This document shows positions 26,288-35,508 of a stretch of DNA of 50,509 bases, one piece after another. This stretch comes from an uncultured Clostridia bacterium (GTDB lineage: Bacteria > Bacillota > Clostridia > TANB77 > CAG-508). A program made the translations under genes and the position numbers. The stretch is from contig CAKPPS010000007.1 of assembly GCA_934177795.1 (NCBI GenBank), forward strand, positions 1 through 50,509, in the 5' to 3' direction. Under the pieces are notes generated by a model. It made no database searches. It saw only the letters and a program-made list of their open reading frames with translations, and was not told the origin of the DNA. How positions within the stretch are numbered: the stretch's first letter is position 1; the number at the start of each line of letters is the position of its first letter.

Positions 26288-26311
26288 GTTAAAATTTCAT
26301 TCTCTATTAAA

Positions 26312-27049
26312 TTAGTCTTTACCTGTTAATGATTGCCATGTAGATGATGCTGCTTCTTGAATATCACTAACTAAGCTTGATGCTGTATTTTTTGCTGCAT
26401 CAATAATGTCTAATGTTATTTCTTTTCCAGCTTCAACTGCTTCTGCAGCACCTTCTAATGCATCTATTGTGCTTTGTTGAGTATTAATGATATTGCTTAA
26501 TGAACTTTTTATGGTTCCAAGAATATTTTTTACAGTATCTACTTTTTGTACTAATTCTTTTTTAGTAGTACTTCCAGCCACACTTTCCCATTCAATACTA
26601 TTTAATTTTGTTTTAATCGTATCACATTTTGATTCAGCATTTGCAAATTTACTTTTTATTGAAGATTCATCTTCACGTATATTACTTGATTTAAATCTTA
26701 ATTTTGTTCCTTTATTAGTAAGTGTTATACTTGTTATGTTTTTAGGACTTTGTTGTCCTGTTTTATTTACAACATGTAAATTACCTTTTGAGTATGATAC
26801 TGCTTTAGCTGCTAACTCAGCAGGACCTTGTGTCACTATAAATTTAAAACATGTATTTAATTGTGCTATATAAGCATTTGCAGAAGCTGCAAATTCATCA
26901 TAAGAATGTCCATACCAATCCTTCCTCATATTTTTCATATCTGTAAAAGCATTATTTACAGTTGTATTAAGGCTTGCTGCCTCTGTAGCAATCGCATTAG
27001 CTACTTTAATCATTTGTTGATAGTCAACATTATCAATATTAGCTCCCAT
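26312..27049 (-). CDS. WXG100/LXG-like type VII secretion substrate (245 aa)
   Basis: The first 90 residues form an ESAT-6-like helical hairpin, with WYG in the turn (KDWYGHSYDEFAASANAYIA). A second helical hairpin follows at about residues 130-235 with an alternative turn containing SIEWESVAG. The protein is alanine-, serine- and asparagine-rich with no signal peptide, as expected for type VII substrates. It is longer than canonical 100-residue WXG100 proteins and may represent a tandem pair in one chain. AAGGAG precedes the ATG. It lies directly upstream of essC, separated by a terminator-like hairpin, so it is the likely main substrate of this EssC. Confidence 0.85.
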   Translation of the reverse strand: MGANIDNVDYQQMIKVANAIATEAASLNTTVNNAFTDMKNMRKDWYGHSYDEFAASANAYIAQLNTCFKFIVTQGPAELAAKAVSYSKGNLHVVNKTGQQSPKNITSITLTNKGTKLRFKSSNIREDESSIKSKFANAESKCDTIKTKLNSIEWESVAGSTTKKELVQKVDTVKNILGTIKSSLSNIINTQQSTIDALEGAAEAVEAGKEITLDIIDAAKNTASSLVSDIQEAASSTWQSLTGKD

Positions 27050-27254
27050 AATATTCTCCTTGTATAATAAATATTTAGGTTTTTAAAATGGGATATACCT
27101 ATAAACCCCTGTAAATTTCCTTATAAAATTCACATTCTAAACAGCACAAAAAGACAACAATATAAGCTGAACTTGCTTTATTCTTGTCTTTTTATTTGTA
27201 TTAGTTTTAGGTAGACATAATTTTATTGTTGATATTAGACTTACTTGGCCATTA

Positions 27255-27338
<84 letters not shown>

Positions 27339-27369
27339 GTTCTTTCTCCTCTTTTTTACTTTCATACTA

Positions 27370-27398
27370 ATACTATACAAAATTTCGATGTTTGTCAA
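27370..27398 (-). promoter_or_regulatory. SigA-type promoter upstream of the microsatellite ORF
   Basis: TTGACA (27393-27398) and TAGTAT (27370-27375) on the minus strand are separated by 17 bp, about 32 bp before the ATG at 27338. Confidence 0.7.
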
Positions 27399-27416
27399 CA
27401 CTTTTTGATAATATTT

Positions 27417-27593
27417 TTATTTGTTATCTTCAACAGCCCTATTAGCTATCTCTATAGCTTTTGTAACAATACTACCACAATCTTTTGATGATACATTTTT
27501 CCAGCTTCCACCATCTTGTTTTACTTGGTCATAAACACCTAATTCCTTTGCTATTTCTTCCTTTAAATTTTCAGTCATTAATTTATTACTCAT
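27417..27593 (-). CDS. Small acid-soluble spore protein, alpha/beta-type
   Basis: Alpha/beta SASPs coat spore DNA and protect it from UV and chemicals. This 58-residue ORF begins MSNKLMTENLKEEIAKELGV, matching the first DNA-binding helix, has a short variable loop with GGSWKN, and then SSKDCGSIVTKAIEIANRAVE, matching the second helix in which the family has an E/D-x-G-x-x-x-x-K pattern. It is shorter than Bacillus SspA/B but similar to the divergent clostridial versions. AAAGGATG lies about nine bases upstream of the ATG. Expression would be expected in the forespore under SigG; I could not pick a convincing SigG promoter in the AT-rich upstream DNA. Confidence 0.8.
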   Translation of the reverse strand: MSNKLMTENLKEEIAKELGVYDQVKQDGGSWKNVSSKDCGSIVTKAIEIANRAVEDNK

Positions 27594-27792
27594 TTTATAT
27601 TCATCCTTTCTGAAATTTAATTTTAAAATTTCATTTAATTTTTTTATAAACTAAAAGTTTATATTATTATTATTTATTTTTTTTCATTTTTTATTTTAAC
27701 AATTTTTTCTTTCTTTATTTTTTTATTTTTATATACTATTTTTCGACTAAATATGATATAATGAAAAAGATACATTACTAAAGGAGATTTTT

Positions 27793-29469
27793 ATGAGCAA
27801 GAATAATATAAAATTAAAAGAAGAAAATAATATAAATGATGTAAAATCTGGTAACAAAGAAACATCTGAAAATTTAAAAACAACAGTTGAAACAATTGAA
27901 AAAAATAATTCAAATAATAAAACTTCAAAAAATACTATTCCTAAAGAAATAGTTAAAGAGATTCCTAAAACCGAATTTCGACCTGTAGAAGATTACTCAG
28001 TTGCTAAAAATAAAAGCAAAAATTCAAAAACAAATAAAATCTTTGCTTTTTCATTATTAGCAATTATTATTTTGTTAATTATCTTATTTTTAGGCTTTAC
28101 ATATTTTAATTATAAAAATACAAATATTGTTTCTGGAATTTCAATAAAAAATGTTGATATTTCTGGCCTTTCAAAAGAGCAAGCTAAAGAAAAAATACAA
28201 AATTATATAAATGAAAAACTTCCAGAAAATATTGGTTTAAGACATAATGATTTTGAAACTAGTATTCCTCTATCAGCGCTTAATATTAATTTTGATATAG
28301 ATTCTTCTATTGAAGAAGCTTATAATATTGGAAAATCTGGAAACATCATTCAAAATAGTTTATCTGCAATTAAGGTATATTTTTCAAATATTGACATAGA
28401 ACCAACATTTTCTTTAGATGATAATCAATTAAACACTATGTTAGATGATATTTCATCAAAACTTCCAGACACAGTAATAGAAAGTAGTTATTACATTGAT
28501 GGTAAAAATTTAGTCATAACTAAAGGTTCAGAAGGAAATATTGTTAATACTAATCTTATGGCTACTTATATAAAAAATGGTATTTTAAATTTAAACTTAA
28601 AAAATAGAAATTTAGAAATATCTACTCTTACAAAGCAGCCTTCAAAAATTGATATTGAAAAAATACATAAGGAAATTTATAAAGAATGTAAAAATGCATA
28701 TTATACGCAAAATCCTTTTGCAGTCTATCCCTCAGAAAATGGTTTAGACTTCGCAATTTCAATGGATGATGCCAAAAATATTTTAGAAGAAGAAAATAAA
28801 GATGAATATATAATTCCTTTAAAAATATTATATCCATCAGTAACTACAAATATGATTGGAACAGAAGCATTTCCAGATTTATTATCTACTTACTCTACTA
28901 AATATTCCGCTGGAAATACTGGAAGAACTACTAATTTACAATTAGCAGCATCAAAAATTAATGGTACAGTTTTAATGCCAGGTGAAACTTTTTCTTACAA
29001 TCAAGTAGTTGGTGCCAGAACTATTGCTGCAGGTTACAAAGAAGCTCCAATATATGTTAGTGGCCAAGTTGTTGACGGTTTAGGTGGTGGTATTTGTCAA
29101 ATAACCTCTACACTATATAATGCTGTATTATATGCTAATCTACAAATTGTCGAAAGAAGCAATCATCAATTTGTTCCATCTTATGTTACAGCTAGCCGTG
29201 ATGCTACAGTTGTTTATGGTTCAATTGATTTTAAATTTAAAAATAACAGAGAATATCCAATAAAATTAGTATGTTCTGTTTCTGGTGGGCTTGCAACATT
29301 CCAAATTTTTGGATTGAAAAGCAATAATGAATATAATGTAGAAATTTACTCACGTGTAACTGGCTCTTCAAGTAATTCAACATATTCTGAGGCCTACAGA
29401 ATTTTAAAACAAAACGGTCAAGTAGTAAAAAATGAATTATTATCAAAAGATACTTACAAAAGACATTAA
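27793..29469 (+). CDS. VanW-family protein with peptidoglycan-binding-like domain and membrane anchor
   Basis: The 558-residue protein starts with an 80-residue lysine/asparagine-rich cytoplasmic region. A transmembrane segment follows at about 85-108, then an extracytoplasmic region with an ISGLSKEQAKEKI-type repeat (PG_binding_4 pattern, about 120-330). The C-terminal VanW domain has NGTVLMPGETFSYNQVVG, SGQVVDGLGGGICQITSTLY and RSNHQFVPSYV. VanW is found in some vancomycin-resistance clusters but its activity is unknown; chromosomal homologues are common in Clostridia. AAAGGAG precedes the ATG, and TGATATAAT (about 27755-27763) is a likely extended -10 element. No resistance genes are adjacent. 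Confidence 0.88.
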   Translation: MSKNNIKLKEENNINDVKSGNKETSENLKTTVETIEKNNSNNKTSKNTIPKEIVKEIPKTEFRPVEDYSVAKNKSKNSKTNKIFAFSLLAIIILLIILFLGFTYFNYKNTNIVSGISIKNVDISGLSKEQAKEKIQNYINEKLPENIGLRHNDFETSIPLSALNINFDIDSSIEEAYNIGKSGNIIQNSLSAIKVYFSNIDIEPTFSLDDNQLNTMLDDISSKLPDTVIESSYYIDGKNLVITKGSEGNIVNTNLMATYIKNGILNLNLKNRNLEISTLTKQPSKIDIEKIHKEIYKECKNAYYTQNPFAVYPSENGLDFAISMDDAKNILEEENKDEYIIPLKILYPSVTTNMIGTEAFPDLLSTYSTKYSAGNTGRTTNLQLAASKINGTVLMPGETFSYNQVVGARTIAAGYKEAPIYVSGQVVDGLGGGICQITSTLYNAVLYANLQIVERSNHQFVPSYVTASRDATVVYGSIDFKFKNNREYPIKLVCSVSGGLATFQIFGLKSNNEYNVEIYSRVTGSSSNSTYSEAYRILKQNGQVVKNELLSKDTYKRH

Positions 29470-29478
29470 TATTTATAT

Positions 29479-29506
29479 AGAGGTAATTATAGTAATAATT
29501 ACCTCT
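29479..29506. terminator. Hairpin between vanW-like gene and ypeB
   Basis: AGAGGTAATTAT (29479-29490) and ATAATTACCTCT (29495-29506) form a 12-bp perfect stem with an AGTA loop. The following sequence is only moderately T-rich. It lies 10 bp after the stop of the VanW-like gene, between convergent genes. Confidence 0.65.
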
Positions 29507-29558
29507 AATATTATATCTAATCCATGAAAATCCTAAGATTTTTTAAATTATATATTAA

Positions 29559-30929
29559 TCAGTTAAAATTCCATTTCCGTGTATCTATAATAACTAATAT
29601 GTCTTCCTCTCTTCCATTTTCTGCATTAATATACACTAAGAATTGTCGATTATTAACTGTTCCCTTAAATTCATAACACAATTTTTCAGTTTTCCATTCT
29701 GTAGGAATTATTGCCATTTTTTCACTTGTTATTTCTAACTTTTTATTTAAATTTTGTTTTGCTTGTTCTTTTGAAATTTTTATATTGTCTATATTTCTTT
29801 CAGTATGATTATTTAAATAGCCCGTTGTTTCTATCCCTAGCACTTCACCTGTATCTAATGCTACTTTAACTTTTATTAAATCAGAATATACAATAACATC
29901 TCCTTGTTTATAAGCATAATTGATAGTAGTTACACCTTCTTGATTTATATAATATGTTTCTTCCATGTTTTCAAAACCTTTTCTCTGTAAAAATTCTTTT
30001 CCTTTCTGTACTGCTTCTTCTTGTGTTATTACTTCAGAATCTACACTTCTATTTGTATTCATATAAATTATATGTCCACCTTTTTGTGATATAGATATAT
30101 TTATATTTTGGTTATCATCTGTATTAATCGAAAAAGTATATGCTGCAATAGAAACATTTTCTGAAATTCCTAATGAGGATATCTCTTTTATATTATCTTT
30201 TTCCACGAAATCTTCTGCAATTTTCTTGGCCTTTTCCTCATCTATATCTTCACCTGTAAGTCCTTTTTTCTCTGAACTTGTTATATGTTCAGAAAATGCA
30301 CCATCATATATTAAACCAGAATATTCATGAAAATTTTTCTCTAAATTACTAAAACTTTCTTTTGAAATATTGTCAACCTGTTGTGCAAATGCTACTGTTC
30401 CCTTTTTAGTTAATTCTCCCCATTGAAATCTACCATTATTTAAATCTGTTGAAAGTTGATTTAAAGTATTTTCTAGTTCTGTACTATATGAATATAGTTC
30501 TTCTAATGTATTCATATCCTCATCAGTTAAACTTTCATTATATATATTTTTTCTTGACAATGAATAACTATAATCACTAACCTGATTCAAAAACTTCTCT
30601 GTATTTTCTAGTTCTTGACTTTGTATTGGCAACATACTTAAATAACTTTGTGCTAAATTGGCTTCTCTCCATACATTTGTTAATGTTTCTGCACCATGCT
30701 CTGGAGTAGTTGATATTAATGATTTTGCTAGATAGTTTTCCACATTTTGTACATAATCGACTAATTCATAAAACGCCATATTATATGAATTTTCAGAAGC
30801 TTGTCTATATTCTTTTTGTTTTTTATATAAAATCACTCCTAGAACTGCAACAACAATTAAAAGAACACAAATTATACTAAACATATTTCCTTTTTTTAAT
30901 CTTTCTTTCCATTCCATTAATTTATTCAT
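29559..30929 (-). CDS. ypeB: Germination protein YpeB
   Basis: YpeB is needed to place and stabilise the cortex-lytic enzyme SleB in the spore. The 456-residue product has an N-terminal signal anchor (FSIICVLLIVVAVLGVILY, about 18-36), a helical region with NVENYLAKSLISTTPEHGAETL and ANLAQSYLSMLPI, and C-terminal PepSY-like repeats (AKKIAEDFVEKDNIKEISSL, EAVQKGKEFLQRKGF, then SKEQAKQNLNKKLEI). That domain order and length match the family. It follows sleB by about 50 bp on the same strand, the standard sleB-ypeB pair, expected under forespore (SigG) control. AAAGGAAAG precedes the ATG. Confidence 0.93.
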   Translation of the reverse strand: MNKLMEWKERLKKGNMFSIICVLLIVVAVLGVILYKKQKEYRQASENSYNMAFYELVDYVQNVENYLAKSLISTTPEHGAETLTNVWREANLAQSYLSMLPIQSQELENTEKFLNQVSDYSYSLSRKNIYNESLTDEDMNTLEELYSYSTELENTLNQLSTDLNNGRFQWGELTKKGTVAFAQQVDNISKESFSNLEKNFHEYSGLIYDGAFSEHITSSEKKGLTGEDIDEEKAKKIAEDFVEKDNIKEISSLGISENVSIAAYTFSINTDDNQNINISISQKGGHIIYMNTNRSVDSEVITQEEAVQKGKEFLQRKGFENMEETYYINQEGVTTINYAYKQGDVIVYSDLIKVKVALDTGEVLGIETTGYLNNHTERNIDNIKISKEQAKQNLNKKLEITSEKMAIIPTEWKTEKLCYEFKGTVNNRQFLVYINAENGREEDILVIIDTRKWNFN

Positions 30930-30980
30930 AATTTAACTTTCCTTTCTTTTATAATATTTATTATATACAAAGACTTTGCA

Positions 30981-31451
30981 TCATTTACAAAACCTATGCT
31001 TACCAATTTTTTTAACAAAAGGTCTAGACCAAATCCATTTGTTTGTTGCAGTATCTGGATTAAAATAGTATATACACCCACTTGTAGGATCCCAGCCATT
31101 CATTGCATCTTGTGCAGCTTTATATACTGTAGAATTTTCTGCTATTTTTTCATTAATTTGCCCATCACTTACAGCCGTAAACGCTCCCGACTGATATATA
31201 ACCCCTGATATAGAATTGGGAAATCTTGAATCTTTTACTCTATTTAGTATAACAGCACCTACAGCAACTTGACCCTCATACGGTTCGCCTCTCGCTTCTC
31301 CATTTATAGCTCTAGCCATTAGCTGAATATCTGATGTCCTTGATGTTGCTGCAATTGTCATATTTCTGTTATTTTTGCTTAAAATTAATATTAATAAAAT
31401 GCTTACTCCTAAAAAAAATAACATTAATATTTTCTTAGCTAAATTCTTCAA
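30981..31451 (-). CDS. sleB: Spore cortex-lytic enzyme SleB (catalytic domain only)
   Basis: SleB is a lytic transglycosylase that degrades spore cortex peptidoglycan at germination. This 156-residue protein has an N-terminal hydrophobic signal segment (ILMLFFLGVSILLILIL). The Hydrolase_2 catalytic domain follows, with LMARAINGEARGEPYEGQVA containing the catalytic Glu, AVGAVILNRV and GCIYYFNPDTATNKW. The N-terminal peptidoglycan-binding domain found in Bacillus SleB is absent, giving about half the length. The start is a TTG at 31451 with GAGGTG upstream. It is the first gene of the sleB-ypeB pair. Confidence 0.93.
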   Translation of the reverse strand: MKNLAKKILMLFFLGVSILLILILSKNNRNMTIAATSRTSDIQLMARAINGEARGEPYEGQVAVGAVILNRVKDSRFPNSISGVIYQSGAFTAVSDGQINEKIAENSTVYKAAQDAMNGWDPTSGCIYYFNPDTATNKWIWSRPFVKKIGKHRFCK

Positions 31452-31517
31452 TAAATCACCTCTTTTTTTAATCTTTTAATTATAGTTTGTATTTTATACA
31501 AAAATTTATTCCATTTT

Positions 31518-31546
31518 TTGAATTTTTTTTATTTTTATGATAAAAT
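31518..31546 (+). promoter_or_regulatory. Probable promoter of the glycosyltransferase gene
   Basis: TTGAAT (31518-31523) and TAAAAT (31541-31546) are spaced by 17 bp, about 30 bp before the ATG at 31577. Confidence 0.6.
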
Positions 31547-31576
31547 TAGTTGCAATATATTTTTAAGGAGACGATT

Positions 31577-32719
31577 ATGAAAATTTTAATTTTTTACGCT
31601 TGTTATGGTGGTGGACATTTTAATGCTGCAAAATCCATAGCTGATTGTTTAGAAAAATATTATAATGATATTGATTTAGAATTAATTGATTGTATGAAAT
31701 ATGTTAATAAAACAATAGAAAAAGTTACAACAACTGCATATAATGAAATGGCAAAAAAAGCTCCATGGGCTTGGGGAAAAATTTATTCTGACTCACAAAA
31801 AGGACCTCTTGCACATCTTTCTAGTAGATCAAATAAAATTATGGCTATTAAACTTTTACGTCTATTACGTGAAAAACAACCTGATTTAATAATATCTACA
31901 CACCCTTTTGGAAGTCAAATGTGCAGTTATTTAAAAAGAAAAGGTAAAATTGAAGCTAAAATAGCTACTGTTATGACTGACTTCGCTCCACATGACCAAT
32001 GGCTTATTGGTTCAGATTTTATAGATTATTACTTTGTAGCAACTGAAAAAATGAAAAATTATCTTATATCTAAAAATATAAATAAGAATAATATTTTTGC
32101 TACAGGTATTCCTTTATCTGAAAAATTTTTACAACAATATGATAGAGAAAAAATTTCAAGTAGTATACACTTAAAACCAAATAAAAAAAATATTCTTTTC
32201 TTTGGTGGAGGAGAATTTGGTTTAGGGAAATCCAGGACTTTAGAAATTTTTGAAAATTTTGTAAAATACTGTACTGATATGCAAATAATTGCTATTGCTG
32301 GCAAAAATAAAAAAATGAAATTAAACTTTGAAAACATAGTACAAAAATATAATAGAAATGATGATGTAGCTATTTTCCAATATACTACACGTGTACCAGA
32401 ATTTATGAATATTTCTGATTTAGTAGTAACTAAACCTGGTGGATTAACAACTACCGAAAGCTTAGCTTCTCAGTTACCTATGGTAATTATTAATCCCATA
32501 CCTGGTCAAGAAGAAGAAAACGCTGAATTTCTTGTAGAAAATGGTATTGCTATTTGGATTAAGAAAAATGATAATGTTGTTGAAGTTTTAGATCAATTAT
32601 TTAATGATGAACAAAAACTTGAATCAATGAAAGAAAATACACAAAAGTTAGCTAGGCTTAACTCTACCAAGGATATTTGTGACATTTTAATAAATGATTT
32701 AGTTTTAATAACAGTATAA
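31577..32719 (+). CDS. MGDG synthase/UgtP-like GT28 glycosyltransferase
   Basis: The 380-residue protein belongs to the processive diacylglycerol glucosyltransferase/MGDG synthase/MurG group. The N-terminal acceptor-side domain has YACYGGGHFNAAKSIADCL and TVMTDFAPHDQWL. The C-terminal GT28 domain has ILFFGGGEFGLGKS, the sugar-nucleotide site SDLVVTKPGGLTTTESLA and PIPGQEEENAEFL. It probably transfers glucose or galactose to diacylglycerol at the inner membrane face to make glycolipids, but the exact sugar cannot be told. The ATG at 31577 has AAGGAG seven bases upstream; the longer ORF from a TTG at 31550 is not favoured. It stands alone between promoter and terminator. Confidence 0.88.
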   Translation: MKILIFYACYGGGHFNAAKSIADCLEKYYNDIDLELIDCMKYVNKTIEKVTTTAYNEMAKKAPWAWGKIYSDSQKGPLAHLSSRSNKIMAIKLLRLLREKQPDLIISTHPFGSQMCSYLKRKGKIEAKIATVMTDFAPHDQWLIGSDFIDYYFVATEKMKNYLISKNINKNNIFATGIPLSEKFLQQYDREKISSSIHLKPNKKNILFFGGGEFGLGKSRTLEIFENFVKYCTDMQIIAIAGKNKKMKLNFENIVQKYNRNDDVAIFQYTTRVPEFMNISDLVVTKPGGLTTTESLASQLPMVIINPIPGQEEENAEFLVENGIAIWIKKNDNVVEVLDQLFNDEQKLESMKENTQKLARLNSTKDICDILINDLVLITV

Positions 32720-32756
32720 AAGAAAAAATAAGAAAGTATCACCTTTCCTATTATAT

Positions 32757-32804
32757 AAAAAAACATTAGAAAATCTTGTTTTTATTATTTTCTAATGTTT
32801 TTTT
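32757..32804. terminator. Bidirectional terminator between convergent glycosyltransferase and recR
   Basis: AAAAAACATTAGAAAAT pairs with ATTTTCTAATGTTTTTTT across a 12-nt T-rich loop, with A- and T-runs on either side (32757-32804). Confidence 0.88.
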
Positions 32805-32806
32805 AT

Positions 32807-33406
32807 TTATATTTCTCTTCTTCCTTCTAAAGCTTTAGTTAATGTAATCTCATCAGTATATTCTAAATCTCCACCAACTGGAATTCCATGTGCAATTCTT
32901 GTTACTTTAACTCCAAGCGGTTTTATTAATTTAGATAAATACATTGCTGTTGCTTCACCTTCTACCCTAGGATTTGTAGCTAAAATCACTTCTTTTACTG
33001 TACCATCCATTAATCTTGATAATAACTCTTTTATTTTTATATCATCTGGTCCCACTCCATTCATTGGAGAAATTGAACCATGTAAAACATGATACACACC
33101 TCTAAATTCATGTGTTTTTTCCATAGCTATAACATCTCTCACATCTTCTACAACACATATCGAAGTTTGATCTCTTTTAGGGTTACTGCAAATTGGGCAT
33201 GGATCTGTATCTGAAATATTGTAACATTTACTGCAATATTTTAAGTTCTTCTTAGCATTTAAAATTGATTCTACAAATTCCTTTGTACTTTCTTCCGAAC
33301 TATTCAATATATAAAAAGCTAGACGAGCTGCTGTTTTATGGCCAATACTTGGTAATTTTTCAAAGCTTTCTATTAATTTCTCTATTGATGGTGAATATAA
33401 AGACAT
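32807..33406 (-). CDS. recR: Recombination protein RecR
   Basis: RecR acts with RecO and RecF to load RecA onto single-stranded gaps. The 199-residue length is standard. An N-terminal helix-hairpin-helix is in KLPSIGHKTAARLAFYIL. The C4 zinc finger is CSKCYNISDTDPCPICSN. The Toprim domain holds SICVVEDVRDVIAMEKT and LATNPRVEGEATAMYLSKL, followed by the C-terminal RIAHGIPVGGDLEYTDEITL. GGAGGAAAT precedes the ATG. It is the last gene of the conserved dnaX-ybaB-recR operon. Confidence 0.98.
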   Translation of the reverse strand: MSLYSPSIEKLIESFEKLPSIGHKTAARLAFYILNSSEESTKEFVESILNAKKNLKYCSKCYNISDTDPCPICSNPKRDQTSICVVEDVRDVIAMEKTHEFRGVYHVLHGSISPMNGVGPDDIKIKELLSRLMDGTVKEVILATNPRVEGEATAMYLSKLIKPLGVKVTRIAHGIPVGGDLEYTDEITLTKALEGRREI

Positions 33407-33415
33407 GATTTCCTC

Positions 33416-33757
33416 CTACATCAATCCTGGTATATTAAATTTACCTAGTTGTTCAGCTTGTGCACTATCTACTTTGCGTAAAGCTTCATTAACAGCTGTT
33501 AATATTAAATCTTCTAACATTTCTATATCTTCTGGGTCTACTACATCTTTTTGAATTTTTATTTCCTTTATTGCTTTTTGTCCAGAAACTTTTACATAAA
33601 TTGCTCCTCCACCAGCTGTTGCCTCAAAATCTTTGCTTGCTAATTCTGCTTGTGATTTTTCCATGTCTGCTTGCATTTTTTTAGCTTCTTTCATTAAACT
33701 ATTAATATTCATTCCTCCGAATCCTCCCATTCCTGGGAATCCACCTCTTTTTGACAT
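33416..33757 (-). CDS. YbaB/EbfC-family nucleoid-associated protein
   Basis: A 113-residue member of the YbaB/EbfC family, which are small dimeric DNA-binding proteins. After a glycine/methionine-rich start (GGFPGMGGFGGMNINSLMKE) come the helix KKMQADMEKSQAELASKDFE, the GGGAIYVKVSGQKAIKEIKI beta region, and a C-terminal helix with EDLILTAVNEALRKVD. AAAGGAG precedes the ATG. It lies between dnaX and recR with 9 bp to recR, the normal Firmicutes order. Confidence 0.96.
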   Translation of the reverse strand: MSKRGGFPGMGGFGGMNINSLMKEAKKMQADMEKSQAELASKDFEATAGGGAIYVKVSGQKAIKEIKIQKDVVDPEDIEMLEDLILTAVNEALRKVDSAQAEQLGKFNIPGLM

Positions 33758-33811
33758 TTTTAACTCCTTTCAAGAATTCAGAATTTTATTCTTAATTCTT
33801 ACTTATTTTTA

Positions 33812-35464
33812 TTAATCTATAACATTGAATGGTATGTCTGATTCTCTAGCTATATTTCCAATGTCATTTACTTCTCTATTATTTATATTCCCTTCATTTG
33901 TAATATATTTTATATTCATTGGTTTTCCTGAAGCCATTGAAACTAAATTTGTTAACTCTTTAATATTTTCTTGTTTTTCCAATATTGTTTTCCCAAATGA
34001 AGTCAATCCACCTAAAAATTCTATTCCTACAGTCATATCATTTATTTCTTTTGCCCTAGTATTCATTAAGTTTGTATATAGGACTATTTTTCCATTCTGT
34101 TTTAACTTTTTTACTACTTGTGGCCAATATTCTTCAGCTTTATTTGAACTTGCAGCAGATATTTTGCTAGAATTATTTTTTGGAATATTTGTTACTATTT
34201 CACTAGATTGAACATTAGTATTTTTTTGTTCTACTGATTTAGCCAAATTAATATTAGGTATTGTATTTTTCTCTTGTGTGATTGGCATTGTCTTATACTG
34301 GTTTGTATTTACTGTATGATTTTTTAAATACTTTTCGATTTTTTCTACTCTTGTATTTATGTCGTCATTTTTATTCACATTCAATTTACTACACATTTTT
34401 ATTATACCTGCTTGAAATATAATGTTTTTCTGTGTTGAAAATTTTATATCATTTCCTAATTCGGAAAATTGATATACTAAATTTATTAATTTTTCTTTAT
34501 CTGTTTTATCTGATATTTCTTTTATTTTATTAATTTCATCTTGACTATATAACTCTAATTTATTTGTAACTTTATATAATAAAATATCTTTAACATATTT
34601 TATCATCTCTAACAATAAATTTGATAAGTCTTTTCCATCCTCTAAAACTTTATTAATTGTAATTAATGCATTATCTACATTACAATTAATAACAGCATCT
34701 ACAATATCATGTACAAATACCATTTTAGGGATTCCTACCAAATCTTTTATTTTATCTTCATCAATTTTATTTTTTCCATCTTGTATACATCTTTCTAAAA
34801 TTGATAAAGCATCTCTCATTGCTCCCTCTGATAAAACAGCTATAATATTTAAAGCTTCTTCTGTAATATCTATATCACTTTCTTTACAAATCAACTCTAA
34901 TCTTTTTATTATATCCTCATTTGGTATCTTTTTAAAATCAAACCTTTGGCATCTAGATAAAATTGTTGCTGGTAATTTTTGAGGTTCTGTAGTTGCTAAT
35001 ATAAATTTTACATGTTCTGGTGGTTCTTCTAATGTTTTTAATAAAGCATTAAAAGCCCCTGTTGATAACATGTGTACCTCATCTATAATATATACTCTAT
35101 ATTTTGCCTTAGTTGGTAAAAAATTTACTTTTTCTCTTATACTCCTAATATCTTCTACACTGTTATTAGAAGCTGCATCCATTTCAACTATATCTGTTAA
35201 TGAGCCAGATAAAGCTCCTTTACATATTTCACATTCATTACATGGCTCGCCATCTTTCGGATTTAAGCAATTAATAGCTCTTGCTAATATTTTTGCAGCA
35301 GATGTTTTTCCTGTTCCTCTACTACCATTAAATAAATATGCATGCCCAACTCTATTTGCTATAATTTGATTTTTTAAAGTTCTTACTATATGTTCTTGTC
35401 CAACCATTTCTGAAAAATTTAATGGTCTAAACTTTCTATAAAGAGCTGTGTACCCCATAATCAT
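33812..35464 (-). CDS. dnaX: DNA polymerase III subunit gamma/tau
   Basis: DnaX is the ATPase of the clamp loader. The 550-residue product has the N-terminal opening MGYTALYRKFRPLNFSEMVG, Walker A in FNGSRGTGKTSAAKIL, the four-cysteine zinc module CNECEIC with two partner cysteines, Walker B VYIIDEVHMLS, and the SRC motif in ILSRCQRFDFKKI. Domain III ends near residue 370, followed by a low-complexity linker and a C-terminal tau region. Candidate starts are GTG 35467, ATG 35464 and ATG 35458; AAAGGA lies close to all three, so the exact choice is uncertain by two residues. It leads the dnaX-ybaB-recR operon, downstream of the SRP RNA. Confidence 0.96.
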   Translation of the reverse strand: MIMGYTALYRKFRPLNFSEMVGQEHIVRTLKNQIIANRVGHAYLFNGSRGTGKTSAAKILARAINCLNPKDGEPCNECEICKGALSGSLTDIVEMDAASNNSVEDIRSIREKVNFLPTKAKYRVYIIDEVHMLSTGAFNALLKTLEEPPEHVKFILATTEPQKLPATILSRCQRFDFKKIPNEDIIKRLELICKESDIDITEEALNIIAVLSEGAMRDALSILERCIQDGKNKIDEDKIKDLVGIPKMVFVHDIVDAVINCNVDNALITINKVLEDGKDLSNLLLEMIKYVKDILLYKVTNKLELYSQDEINKIKEISDKTDKEKLINLVYQFSELGNDIKFSTQKNIIFQAGIIKMCSKLNVNKNDDINTRVEKIEKYLKNHTVNTNQYKTMPITQEKNTIPNINLAKSVEQKNTNVQSSEIVTNIPKNNSSKISAASSNKAEEYWPQVVKKLKQNGKIVLYTNLMNTRAKEINDMTVGIEFLGGLTSFGKTILEKQENIKELTNLVSMASGKPMNIKYITNEGNINNREVNDIGNIARESDIPFNVID

Positions 35465-35508
35465 CACATCCTTTATATTTTTATATAACTAAAAAAATTA
35501 CTATAATG

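Noticed and set aside
27793..29469. Vancomycin resistance locus based on the VanW-like gene
   Set aside because: No VanH, ligase, VanX or two-component genes are adjacent; chromosomal VanW-like proteins are common in Clostridia.
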